Below are positions 1-11,306 of a DNA stretch of 64,000 bases, in pieces. Every line of letters begins with the position of its first letter. Within the stretch, counting starts at the first letter, position 1. This DNA is from Holothuria scabra (lineage: Eukaryota; Echinodermata; Holothuroidea; Aspidochirotida; Holothuriidae), in the NCBI GenBank assembly GCA_037179385.1, contig CM074187.1, forward strand, positions 3,286,001-3,350,000, in the 5' to 3' direction. The translations under genes were made by a program, and so were the position numbers. The notes under the pieces are model-generated. The model worked only from the letters and a program-made list of their open reading frames with translations. It had not been told where the DNA came from and searched no databases.

Positions 1-1630
1 ACGGAATCACTGTTACCACCCAGCTCTCGCAAATTTTACGAGTTAACTGTTTACAGTACTGCACTGCACGTAATAATTAATTTAATTCTTCTTTAAAAAC
101 CATAATAATATACAAATTAATGGCTCCTACCAGCCTGGCAAGAAAAATTATAGCTAAGGTTGATCCAAAAAGCTTCAAAATCTTAGTTTATTAATAGCTA
201 ACAGTTCGTAATTTGGTAGTTATTTCATGTAAATCTTCCAGATTTGTTAACTGCTCTATTCTCTTACGTGACTACCGAAATCTTCTGTAACTTATACTTT
301 TTCTGTAGTTTTAATTGTGTCTAGCACTGATGATAAAATTTGTTTTTTTAGCCTTGTGAAATGTTTCTGTCACTATCCAAATGAGATATATTCCTGTCTG
401 TGTGTCAATACGGAAGATCAGCAAATTAGATTTAGAACTTAACTTCTTCTCAAAATCTTTCCTGCTCATCGTACTCTTTCGATACTCTCTTCCCAATGGA
501 AATTGAAAAAAAAAAGCCCGAATACTATGTAGACATCAAAAAAATTAATCTCTTGGTAATTCTTATCAGAACGATACATCGAACGTACTTTCATAATGGG
601 TACATATTTTTCTGGTCACGAGCAGACTAATAAGCTAATTTCAGTTACCTATGGAGCTTGGAAGGGTGCCATTAGTTCGTGTGTCAGTTCAGAAAACGCC
701 AAATCTTCACAATCCATAGAGGTGATACTAGTTCAGGGATTCCTTTGCTAGAAATACAAACAACAAATCAAAGCAAAGAGTTGTGAAGATGTTAAATACC
801 GTCACTAATTGTCGGTCTGTTTTCATAGCTTGCACATGAAGCTACATTCCTTCTGTAATGCGACCGCATTTTTTGCACTGTCTTTCCTGAGTTCACGAGG
901 AGGGCAAACCAGATGGAGGTCACCAAAAACGTTGACACTTTCTTTCTGTGTAAGATGATAAGCTTGCAAAGATAGTAATTATGATAGTGTCTCAGAACAG
1001 CTCCCTGCTCAGAACATGTACTATAATATACAAGGATGATATTCTACCAAACATCAAAATGTTGTGCAAGTATTCCTTTTACACCGGCATCTATTGAGGA
1101 ACTACTTCGTAAATGTCTTCACTGTGGAGTTTGTCGTACTTTTACTGTTTTTGCCTCAACTTTTGATATTTTCGGTTGGCTTTTATTGAAAACATTCTTT
1201 AGAAAATTTACGTTGTAATCCAACGTGTAATTCTCAAGACATGAAGATCTTTTAGATTATCATTGCCGATGAAGCATAAAACATTTGTAAACTTTACATT
1301 AGCCACGGGAAGTTTCTATAACTTGTAACTTGACGGTTAATGCAACAGGAAAAAGGGGGAAAAAATAAAGAAAAAATCATTTCAAGCTGTCAGTGTGAAA
1401 GTGAGGAAATTACATAAACCTTTGCTCGGTCGAGGCTCACTTTAAAAGAAAAATCTAGTAATTTCATTTGATGATATCACTTAAAATATCTCTGATGTGA
1501 ATGACAGTTTCACCAAAATAGATTAAGGGTGGAATTAGTTCCTCCTTTATATCAAAATTGACTTGTCACGAGTGAAATTTGATGAAAATGTTAAAGAACC
1601 TCTAAAAAGGATAAAATAGTTGGATTTAAA
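1..1630. other. no recognisable feature
   Basis: This AT-rich stretch holds only short open frames (about 60 codons or fewer) with no recognisable protein motif. No tandem repeat, tRNA-like box or match to the repeats found elsewhere in the window was seen. Confidence 0.6.
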
Positions 1631-1639
1631 CGATAAGTT

Positions 1640-1760
1640 ACGTTCTACCGGTGAACCAGTTATGGTGGGGGGGGGGGTGGGGGATGGACCCCCACTGAAT
1701 CGCCCAGCCCCCCAAAGCAGCCCCCACTGGCGACCTGGGCAAAAAATTATATTCATGCTG
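1640..1760 (+). repeat. GC-rich, G-tract repeat end
   Basis: An abrupt GC-rich island in AT-rich DNA contains an 11-base G run (1667-1677) followed by more G runs, then C runs in about 60 bases. The G-run/C-run pairing resembles the G-rich element ends at 59.7 kb and 49.65 kb and could fold back on itself. It lies just upstream of the family R copy that starts near 1828 and may be a separate insertion or the outer end of that element. Confidence 0.4.
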
Positions 1761-2109
1761 GCCGATGATAATATTCACTCCGGGCTACCCAGCTACTATG
1801 ACATAGATGCACTTGCGATAGATCCACGCAGTTGCAGGGTATTCTGCAATTGTGCCCGGTTCTAAATTTCGGAATTTCAGAATAAATCCAGGTTCGGAAC
1901 AAATTCAGGTCGACTGTGACAACTTAATACCTTGGGAATCTCTTGACCTTTACTGGTCGGGTTTCTGGGTGGATAATTTTCTACAAATTGACTACCTTGG
2001 TGTGGATTAAAGTGTGCTTCTAGCATTTGGCCTGTTCCTATCTCATGTAGATGCAAAATTTGTTCCAAGATCTTACTTGGAGTGGTGAGTAGAATATTTG
2101 AGTCAAAAA

Positions 2110-2455
2110 AGGTTGGAATGAATTTGAACTCTGCACCTCCATTGCTGCCAGACATTGGCCAGTGCAACAACCAAACTCATGTTGGGTCAATGCAGCCTCA
2201 AGGGTAGCAACCTTACCACTATTACCTCACAGGACCTCACTTAGCTCTCGGGCGGAATGGACATACCCAGGGGCGTACCAGACAGGGCAGGGAGAAGACT
2301 GCCTAAAATTTAAACAAAATCTAAATCCGGGCAAGAATTTGGAAAAAGTTCGGAGAGCCCTTTAATTTTGAAAAAAAAAAATAAAAAAACAAATGGGATG
2401 GTGGCCGAAATCTTAAAAAAGATATATCCGTAAAAAGGGAAGGAAATGTCATATA
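2110..2455 (+). repeat. copy-1-specific insertion inside family R
   Basis: Aligning the two best family R copies leaves this segment without a partner. It ends in an A-rich run (2370-2390) that looks like a retroposon tail. On the reverse strand there is a degenerate tRNA B-box-like string near 2125-2135, but it points the opposite way to the A-rich end, so a SINE assignment is not secure. Confidence 0.35.
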
Positions 2456-3374
2456 GTCGCAATTAAGCACAAAAGCTATTGTTCGTGACTTTTAAAGATA
2501 ATCACAACACAATGCCCGAAATTGTCGAAAATCCAAATTCTTTCAAGCATTCGCTCAAATATGGAAAAGTATCATAGTAAGGGTAACTTATTTACGAAAA
2601 ATCAAGCAAATAAGAAAAATCGCGACACATTTGGGAACCCTGTGGCTCAAAAAAAAAAAAAAAAAAACATCATTCTTGAGCCTGTTTTTTTTTAATCTTG
2701 TGTAACACATTTCTCGAAATGGCCGATTTTTTTATTAGCTTCAAATTTTTCCCGAAAAAACATAAAATGATATATTTAAAGTAAAATTTCCATGGAAAAT
2801 AACAACGATCTGTGACATATTTAGATAGAATTAAAGGAAAGGGTCTTCAGCACTCCCAATTTATACTGTAGTCTTGCAAAAATTGCCCGAAATGGTCAAA
2901 TATTATGGACAAAGGTTTTGAAAATGTTGAAACGTTCTCAATTGCCAAATTAATTCAACGAACAGACAGGAGGGTGTTCAGGTGCCCAAAAGTTTGACAG
3001 CTATCCTGCTAGAGCCAAATACGGGCAATGGTTATGTACATCGGGTTATATCTTTTTTCGATACTTGAATGATGCAATGTCAGAATGCCTTCCCTTATGT
3101 CAGCCTGAAAATTCATTTAAATACACCATGAAATATATATGATATATTTTTTCTAAAGTTAAATCTTATATGATCGAGCAGTCGCTGGGGCAGTCACAAG
3201 ATTTTATCAACATATATTGTATTTAGCCAGGAGTCACATTAGCGTAAAATTGATTAGCATGTTTTTAATTCCGTTTTGTAGTTTTACCCCGAAAAATGCG
3301 GGACCGTTTCATCACATTGTATCCGATAATTTTCTGATCAAACGGCAAACGGCGTCGGCTTTGATCTCCCTAAA

Positions 3375-4145
3375 AGCCTTGAAAATTTTATTTTTGACTG
3401 TCTCAGGGGTCCGAAGTTTCGAAATTTTTTGTTCGCTTCGCGCCAACCAGTGGTGGAGCTCCACGTAGATAATCTTTCTAGCAGAAGTTTTGTTTCAAGT
3501 GAACATTTTTTGCTAACGGAACCCCTTCAAGCGTAAGAAAATGACATTTTTGACTGTCTGAAGGGAAGGATTTTTTCAAATTTCGCCCCAACTTATGGTG
3601 GGGTCTCCGCTTAGTCCTTCTAGCTGATTTTTTGTTTGAAAGGGATGTTTATCTGCAATTGAAACTGAAAATAGCGATTGTTCCCCTTTATAAGCCTGGG
3701 AAATGTCATTTTAGACTGTCTGAGAGGCACGAATTTTCAAATTTTCTGGAAGCTCCGCGCCAACCAGTGGTGGCGCACCCTTTTGACAGTCTTAAGGGCA
3801 GAATTACATTTTTCGGGCAGAAACCCTCTGCCCTAAAATTGAAATGCACCGCTACACCTATAGGAGTACCTTACTCAGATGTGCATTGGAACTGCTTGCA
3901 ACAAACACCAGGATTCCAGAATCCGAATTTGCAATCCAAGAACACGTTGTCCAGCTGAGTGGAGAAATAAACTGAGCTAATTAGTATCTCAAAAGTGTGT
4001 TTGAATCTCAGAAAAATCACAAGTTTTTCTCACCAGAATTAGAGACAATTAAACCCAGCAAATGTCATTCTCAGCCATCTGTGAGGTGTTAAAATCCAAA
4101 ATTGTCTTTGTACGCTCCGCGCCAACTGGTGGTGGCGCTACCATT
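3375..4145 (+). repeat. reiterated modules inside family R (GCGCCAACyrGTGGTGG box)
   Basis: Four degenerate copies of one module share the order: a TGACTGTCT-like string, about 40 bases, then a GC-rich box close to CGCGCCAACCAGTGGTGG. The boxes lie near 3437, 3590, 3758 and 4118, so the modules are roughly 155, 170 and 360 bases apart. The same box occurs once in each partial copy (49.87, 34.88, 58.2 and 20.26 kb). The box is partly self-complementary and could form a hairpin. Confidence 0.55.
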
Positions 4146-4205
4146 AGAGCCTCCCCCTTACAAAAGTACCCAGCTCTCCCAAGGCCCCCAAGATAAAAAG
4201 TCATT

Positions 4206-6150
4206 TGATTGGTGTTAAAACCTGCAGACCCTTTGTACTATCTACTCCCTTTATGATTTACTGCATGTTTCACTTTCAGCTTAGTCATGTGTGAAGTTTT
4301 TTCTTTTTTTCATTATATATTTTACTAATAAAATGCCAAGAAAGCAATGGCGTAGACGTGGTGGGGGTTGAAACTGGAAAAAGATGCATACCCGTGTCAA
4401 AGCCAACAGGTGTATCGATAGTTAATACATGCACTTGACAGGATTAAAAATTAAAAAATCACTTAAGTATTACGACCTCCTCACCTCAATTTCTGAAAAG
4501 AAAAGAAATTGCAAAAATTCAAAGCTGTCGTGAGATATAACATTATATCGTATATTGATATTCATGACACTTGAATATAGGAACTGTACTTGAATGGGAA
4601 GAACACCGGGCAAAACAGTGTTGATATATGGCTTTAGGGAACATCTTCTTAAATAGATTGGAATCGTTGTTCAACTCAGAAGTGAATAAACGTGTTTCTA
4701 TTCCAGTTGCATTCAAACAACTGAGTTGCACAGTGCAGTCATATCCAGCACAGCGTAAGTAAAACAGGTTGCTTGTGAGCTTTTTCCAGTGTCCGCAACC
4801 TTCTGTGATTGATCTCAAGAAGATGGACCTCCTGCATAGTCCGAAAACCAATGCTTGTAGCTGGTAGCGGGAGGTCGTTTCAAACATGTCTAAAAATTTG
4901 CCATCTTTTCTACCTTTTCCGTTCAAGTGCGAATAGGCGCTTAGATGGTCTACTCGAGGTTCTAGCCAGGTGGCAAGATCTCGCAATTGTTGGTAGTAAC
5001 TGAGTGGACCGGCGTAAACCATTTTGCCAAACGATTTACCACTGTCGTTATTATTTAGATAATGTTGTAAGAGATGACAACCTATTCGTCAGGTTATAAA
5101 GTGTTCAGTTGCGTTATAGAAAGGTAGTCAGACTCCCTGGAAATACGTCCATCTCTTTAGTCTTTACTCTAGACGATTTAGATGTAAATGCAACTTTACG
5201 GTAGAATTCCTTCCTAAAACAGTAGATGGGTGATCCAGGTGAATGGGAATAATACTCCTGTGATCGAACAAGACATGTTTTCTTTACCTTTAGCTTACTG
5301 TACGCTTTGCCTCCTGTATTTACCAGTGGGGATTATTTTCCAAAAAGCACCTAACACGAAAAAACCATGATAAACCATTCCAGTATAAACCTAACGACCT
5401 ATATTAATATGAATTTAAATAGGTTGATCTGTATAGTTCAAACCACTTAAGTTTAACACAATAATTCCAAAAATAAAATTTCTCTCGCAAGCCCCACCCT
5501 AAACTTGTATCTACATCTAAACTGAAAAATAAACGTATCACGTGACTGTATGGAATAGAATCTACTAATTAGCGGTGCAGTTGTTTTGAAGTAACTGACG
5601 ACACAGCAACAGAAGAGGTCACAAACCAAAGGCAAAGTGGCGATAAAACATTGTTTGCTGAAGCATTTCCTTATCAAAAAGTACCATTAATCAAAGGTGA
5701 CTTGATTAAGTCTTGATGTGATGAAATTCAGTCTCAACACGTTTCTGTAATAAAAGTCTTTCATATTGCTTCCGCTTGATTGATTTGCTCCTTTTGTACG
5801 TCACAAATGTATGTCAAAGACCTAAATATGTAAACGAGGATCGGTATCCTCAGAACTTAAAAATAATTGGGTAAAACAGAATTCATAAACGGAGGAGAAG
5901 TTCGAACGAAAAGAAACTGAAGGGGAAGATGTCAGAACGTAATTTAATTCAGTCTAAGGGGTTTCTTCATTAAATACTCATCAAAATGTTAAAATGTTCC
6001 ACATTAGGGGCAAAACAACCAATGAAAACTTATCAAAAAATGAAAGGTTGACATTTAGAAACGGAAGCTTAAGGAAGAGATGTGCAAAAGGAGCATTTGA
6101 AGTCTCATTAAAGTAAACAAGACAACTCCCTCCCATTAACAAACCTTCCC
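4206..6150. other. no confirmed feature; one mid-length ORF
   Basis: Between family R copy 1 and 6.15 kb there is unique-looking AT-rich sequence. The only notable item is the 159-codon minus-strand frame at 4543-5022, listed separately. No repeat or RNA gene was recognised. Confidence 0.5.
4543..5022 (-). CDS. unrecognised 159-aa open frame (hypothetical, possibly chance)
   Basis: This is the longest open frame in the window not explained by a microsatellite or a recognised mobile element. It starts with ATG and runs 159 codons. The translation has scattered cysteines and charged residues but no transmembrane segment, signal peptide, repeat or motif I can assign. An open frame of 64 codons overlaps it on the + strand (4809-5003), a sign that stop codons are locally rare. 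No splice sites or promoter were identified with confidence. It could be a decayed mobile-element frame, a short orphan gene or chance. I do not assign a function. Confidence 0.15.
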   Translation of the reverse strand: MVYAGPLSYYQQLRDLATWLEPRVDHLSAYSHLNGKGRKDGKFLDMFETTSRYQLQALVFGLCRRSIFLRSITEGCGHWKKLTSNLFYLRCAGYDCTVQLSCLNATGIETRLFTSELNNDSNLFKKMFPKAIYQHCFARCSSHSSTVPIFKCHEYQYTI

Positions 6151-6159
6151 CCAAATGTC

Positions 6160-6272
6160 TATAAAGTCGAATTAATTAAAGAATGCCCTTACCACTCTAA
6201 AGTCAATCATTGCTGTTTTTCTTTTCCCGAAATATCACGTTTGTTTCAGTTTATATGCCCTGTCTTCCATCT
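6160..6272 (+). promoter_or_regulatory. possible TATA promoter with tiny first coding exon
   Basis: A TATAAAG box at 6160-6166 is followed 95 bases later by an ATG (6255), six sense codons, and a good splice donor GTAAGTAA starting at 6273. The spacing suits a start site near 6190 and a 65-base leader. Such short motifs arise by chance in AT-rich DNA, and no next exon was identified. Confidence 0.15.
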
Positions 6273-9160
6273 GTAAGTAATTTCTTCTTCATTACAGTCG
6301 TAATCTACCAAATTTATTTGCCATCCTTTATAAATCTTATTAACGTTGAAAGACAAAGTTTCGAACTTTGTTGAACAGTTTTATGGATTGTTATAGTCAG
6401 CTGATATATTGAAAATGGCAAAGCATTACTACGTAAAACGGGTAATAAAACCTATCTTTCTGGGATAACCTCCCCTTTTATGACCATTTTGACACAATGA
6501 CGAAAGAATGGAAAGTTGTTCGGGATTTATCAACCAAGATTTTTCATCTTACACGTATAGTCTAGTTGGAAAACTTGTATCCTGGCAGCCTGCTTACATT
6601 GCTTGTAAATGTTAGGCTGGTGCTAATGATAGTTTGCTATCGTCTCCGTAAATAAGCCAAGTGACATTTTAAACACGAAGAAACTTAAGATAACGTTTGC
6701 TATTGCGTATTTTCCTACATCAAATTGTCGAAATAAACCTTGATAAACCTTTCTCCCAAATGATTATCATGCAAAGATCTCCATTGACGTGATAAGAGGT
6801 ATGGGGTTGTTTGAAGGTTTGAAAGTCAGTTCGACCTTGGACCTGCAATGATTATGTGCTAATCAGATTATGGATAGTGTCATTCCATAAACCCCTGAAG
6901 TCCACAGGAGGAGGAATTGCTCACAAAAACATGAGTTGATTGAACAGATGAGACCGTCTGCTATTCAAAGCCAAAAAGAACAGACAGAAATAACAAACAC
7001 AACAAGTTGTATGTTTCCTTAATACACTGGCAGCGAATGAGGCCCGATTGTTTGAATTTTTTTACAGCTACTGTTAAATTACCAACTATTGCGGCCACAC
7101 TAGAAAAGTACTTTCTTTGAAGTGTATCCAATTTCCAGATCGAGTTTTTCAGTTTGTTGTGTTAGGGAAATGAATGAAATATCAGGTTTTTGTTCCGATA
7201 AAGTATAAATTCTTCTCTTGCATGTCATTAAGATCTGAACTACATAATTTAGTATAGTCTAGTCCTATTAACTATGAACGCTGAATGTTGTCCAAGTCTG
7301 ATGTACAGCTGACCTTATATGGCTCTTAAAGATTTGTATAACGCGAATCTATGTGGAAGTATTTAAGGCTGATCTTCTAGTATGCATAGTGTGCACTTAA
7401 GAGCACCATAGTCAAATTTGAGCAGTGATTGTTTAACTATGTATCAACCCAAAAATGACCAAGTTGTTGAACTAAATTAAGTTCCATAGTTGCTACTATT
7501 ATGTCAATGTGATCAATGAGTCTTTAACTTCGGATTTTAGCTTAACTCAGTTTAAAAACATGCCAAATGAATTAAAAGTGAAACAACAGTCTGACAGTGA
7601 ATGCAGCCGTTTTCATGTTTGTAATAAGACGCTTCTTTCGAACACATTTTACTTTTTAAAGACACTCTAAAGAATCGGTAATGAGGTTCTGTTGAAAAAT
7701 GTGCCGCTTTTCTAAAGAAACCCCATAGGTTTCTGTGGAAAAATGGAAGAAAAGAAAAATGGAAGAAAACATTAAGCACTATAGGAGGACTGCGATAAAG
7801 TCATGTTGTCATAAAGTAAAAAAAAAATAATAAACCGTATCTTCCAAGAAAATTTCAAGTTTTCGTAATTTCGTTCCTAAATTGTAAAACATATGATAGA
7901 CTTTTTGAATATTGCGATTTTCTTATTAACTGTACCTACCACTCTCGAAGAATGGATGGAGAATAAATCTTCAATCATACTTAAATTATCCAAAGTAAAT
8001 CTGTATTTCGAAGTAATCGGTACATCGATTCTCCTGAAGCATCCAAATGTCTCCTTCTGTGTGAAAGCTTAGGGACATTAGTGAGATATTCAGCTCACGT
8101 AAATCAGACTTAATGACCTAACAAAATATATTTATGTAAATAAATTGTTAAAGTTTCTCTCCCGAGATACAGTTTTATGTATCTGCGCCTGCATTTTTCC
8201 TTAATCTAGGTCACGAAACTATAATTAAGTGTACCCTTGAGAATGCCCTCTGATCAAAACGTGCATATCTTTCTGATTACATGGACACATGTAATATAGC
8301 CTGCAAGCATGACCTAAATTTCATTCAAATGTAACCTCACAATTTATTTCTTTCTTGAAGAAGACATTTTTTGAGGCAAGTAAACAGCATATAAGAAGTG
8401 AAATGGATGTGCCTTTTGCTGACTTTAAAGATACCTTTGAAGTACTTTTTCTTTTGATATCGTATAAATTGGAATGACACTTTAAAATCAAGTTTCAGTT
8501 GGTGAAGTGGATTATAAAAATATACTTCATATATTGTTAATTTCCTTCAGCATTACTTGACGAAAGGGTTAAAAGTAATTTTTGCCTTTAAGATAGGGAA
8601 ATGTTGATGTGTAAAAATGAAAGAAATATTTTACCCGGGCGTATATCATCTCAACAATTTCCATTATCAACTATATTAACCCATCGTTTTTCTTTTAACT
8701 ACAAGCAAAACGCATTGAATTATTGCATTAGATTCAATGGAAGGAGTGAACGTTAAATACAGCTGAACATGGGTTAAACAGTTGTTATTTTCATCGATAT
8801 TTATCATTTCTTGTATATATGCTATGTGCCAGGATGGTTTGTGGTTAAATGGACGCGATCCTAGAGGTGAGCTTAGTCAAAGTAAGCTATATTAACAGAG
8901 AGAATGCATAAAGGGTTATAGGCGTTACCAAAATTAGTGTTAGTTCCTTTTCCTTCCAAGAAGAGAAGATTCTCGGCAGATAAAAACTCCTTGCTGATAA
9001 TGCAAACAATTGATACGTTTACTTTCGAAACTCCACAAACCTCTTTATCATAGCTTCTTACCACCTGCGGTAGCCAGAAGACAGAATTAATCAGAAGTAC
9101 GTGATTGAAGTGTTCAATTCAGTTCCCTAAATTTTCAGAAAATAACCCAATTCCGAAATG
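6273..9160. other. no recognisable feature
   Basis: AT-rich sequence with only short open frames (75 codons or fewer), none with a recognisable motif. No tandem array, SINE box or copy of the other repeats in this window was seen. Confidence 0.6.
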
Positions 9161-9167
9161 GATAGGT

Positions 9168-9225
9168 CTTCTGTGGATCCAGGATCATGGAACTACGAAT
9201 AGTCGTTGGGGGGCGGGGGGGGATC
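9168..9225 (+). repeat. G-rich repeat-end-like block
   Basis: A GTGGATCCAGGAT string is followed about 30 bases later by interrupted G runs (9208-9213 and 9215-9222). This arrangement resembles the G-rich ends of DNA-transposon-derived repeats elsewhere in the window (59.7 kb). Only one end is visible and no partner end or target duplication was found. Confidence 0.3.
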
Positions 9226-10840
9226 ACCGGCCATGCAGTATAGTACGTTTTTATTAAAATGTTTGAAACGGATAATGTTTAATACATTTTATTTCCATAC
9301 GTCTTTTCCAACTCATGGCTGACTTCGAATGGCTTCAGTTTCAAACGATGGGTTCGCTAATTGTTGATCAATTTTTGAACTCGGTTGATCTCTAGATCTC
9401 TCACACAGTGTCATTTGGAGTTTTGAAATTAGTACTTTAAAAACAGTACAGGGCTATTAAACTGTCTGGAAGAAAAAACACTAGCGTAAACAGGTAATTT
9501 TAGTTAATATGTGGAGAGGATTAGAGTAAACTTAATATGAGAAATGGCATTTTTTCGGGTGAAGTTAAACAACCTTTATAATACTTTCAAAACAGTGAGA
9601 AACACATGATGAACTGACAGAAAAATACGGGAAAATGAGGACCATTGCAGTTTCAAGTAAAAAGGGAATTTTCCTCGTACATGCCACTTCGTGAAAAAAT
9701 ATATATATTTAACTCTGTAGTAAAAGCAAGCATTTCTTTACACCCTGATATGCAAGTAACAAAATAGTAACAAACGATTCAAAGTGTACGGTAATAGAAC
9801 AAATGAAAATCAGCTAGCACTTGTAAGGGCTAGCGCACTTTCTTACTCTCACTTGGTTTGGAAATAGTCTTTGCGGCAAATATAACGCACAAAGGTGTTA
9901 GCACTGCTTTCTTCCTTACAAAATTTTACCCCTACGAAATTTTACCCCCGCTTCAATTTGACCCATTATTTATTGAATAGCGAAAGAGAACTTGACCTTT
10001 GGTATTAAGCGGCCGGTGCACTCAAAGTGAGTAAAAAGAAGTATTTACAGGTATGAAAGTCATTAAAATATACATCTAACGCTTTCTGAGGAAACAGCTT
10101 TGAAATGCTGAAGAAACGCTAACTTAAATTTTTTTGTGTTAATGGAAGGTAAGGTTCATAAACGTATTGCTATTTACAAGATTCATGCCACGTGACAGTC
10201 TTTTGCATCATCTATTTGTTACAAAATGTCGGTTAGCATGAAACAAGGACAGTCAGAACAAAGAATTACGAACTAAGAAAGGAAGGAATACTTGATATTT
10301 ATTTATAGAAACTAATAATAACAGGCTAATATAAAGAGTAAGGTTTTACTTTAACTAGCGTAGCAGACTATTCGGGCACATTCCTTCTTCAGTCAGACTT
10401 TGCAGTTTCCGAAGCCTTCAGGAGGTACTGAACAAAACGAGTCCGCTCCGCGGGGTAGCTATTCGGCGTACGCTTTTAACATACGAAACAGTTGCATACT
10501 ATTTGGTCATACTATTTGGTGTGTGTAAAATTGCTCTAAACTTTTTTGTGAGTGGCCTATTTATAGCATTTGTCAATTGGTTAGGCACTGAGCCGTAAAA
10601 ACACATATAACCTTTAGTCTAGTCAGCTGAGTTTATCCCGGTCTCCTACGAATCGATGTTTCATTGCCTTACAAAGGAACTGCAGCAGAGACTTGGTCAC
10701 TAAAAGTTAAAACGTTACGCAGACTTACTCGTTCACACTGTGGATTTGTACAGGCCTATCATGCATTATCACAGCTAATCCGTGCGTGTTTTTCGAAAAC
10801 AGCTGGTCATTTCAATTGACCTCCGCGGTTACTAACACAG
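9226..10840. other. no recognisable feature
   Basis: Unique-looking AT-rich sequence. Nothing assignable was found on either strand. Confidence 0.55.
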
Positions 10841-11258
10841 GCAAATATTAACGAGATAACCTACTTGGACCTAACAAATGACCTTCGGGCACGCAGGCTA
10901 TCAGTCAATAGGCGGTGGGGTATTGACTTGTTACGTTGGACTTGTAATCCGAGGATTGTCTCTTCCATTTCCGTCTGGGTTATGATACCGTGTACAGTTA
11001 GAGCGACGCTTTCCCTTAAATGCATCTCTTCACACAGGAGTGAAATGGGAACGTTTCTATTACATTGTCATTAGTGGCGCCGATAGATTCTTCATTCGCA
11101 GAGGGCACTAGTTGACAAGGATTTCCCAGGGGCACTGCTCGAGAGCACCGTCGCGACGGCCGATGCGTCACGAGAGCATAGAGCTTTGCGCTAGCTAACG
11201 GGTGGGACACATGGTCCGGCCTATCGCCCCTGGTGGGGTCTAGGAGGAAATCCCCGAT
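10841..11258 (+). promoter_or_regulatory. candidate TATA-less CpG-richer promoter with CTCF-like and YY1-like motifs
   Basis: This is one of the few non-repeat stretches with raised GC and several CpGs in an AT-rich window. Near its right edge are two motifs. Read on the minus strand, 11226-11236 is CCACCAGGGGC, close to the CTCF core. On the plus strand, 11256-11266 is GATATGGCGGC, one mismatch from the YY1 element AANATGGCGGC. In animal TATA-less promoters that YY1 element often contains the start codon, and here its ATG opens the frame described next. No TATA box or experimental start is visible. An unrecognised GC-rich repeat is the main alternative. Confidence 0.3.
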
Positions 11259-11306
11259 ATGGCGGCGAGGTTCCCAGAAGGTTCTGGTTTTTACTGTATT
11301 TGTAAG
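11259..11306 (+). CDS. candidate first coding exon (16 codons) starting in a YY1-type motif
   Basis: ATG at 11259 lies inside an ATGGCGGC motif. An in-frame TAG at 11241-11243 makes it the first ATG of its frame. Sixteen codons (Met-Ala-Ala-Arg-Phe-Pro-Glu-Gly-Ser-Gly-Phe-Tyr-Cys-Ile-Cys-Lys) end at AAG, followed by GTATTA as a possible phase-0 splice donor at 11307. If unspliced, the frame stops after about 31 codons, so it would only be a gene start if the donor is used. The upstream block is GC- and CpG-richer. I do not recognise the peptide and found no second exon. The combination of start motif, upstream stop and donor is suggestive, not proof. Confidence 0.25.

Larger units (their letters stand above)
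1828..4205 (+). repeat. family R dispersed repeat, copy 1 (longest copy)
   Basis: About 2.4 kb that is clearly homologous to the reverse complement of 50575-49800 and more distantly to 34090-34960. Matching blocks run collinearly: 1828-2105 with 50575-50270, 2460-2735 with 50270-50005, and 4000-4200 with 50000-49800. The block around 2515-2640 is nearly identical to its partner apart from small indels. Compared with copy 2, this copy has about 350 extra bases at 2110-2455, ending in an A-rich stretch, plus about 1.27 kb (2735-4000) that copy 2 lacks. No long open frame and no transposase or reverse transcriptase motif is visible, so it looks non-autonomous or decayed. Copy 2 ends with a CAGCGGCATAGC-type terminus seen in some DNA transposons, but that terminus is not clear here. 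Class unknown. Confidence 0.75.

Noticed and set aside
3632..3958. 108-codon plus-strand frame
   Set aside because: It lies inside family R and covers the iterated modules. No protein motif is present and other copies do not preserve the frame.
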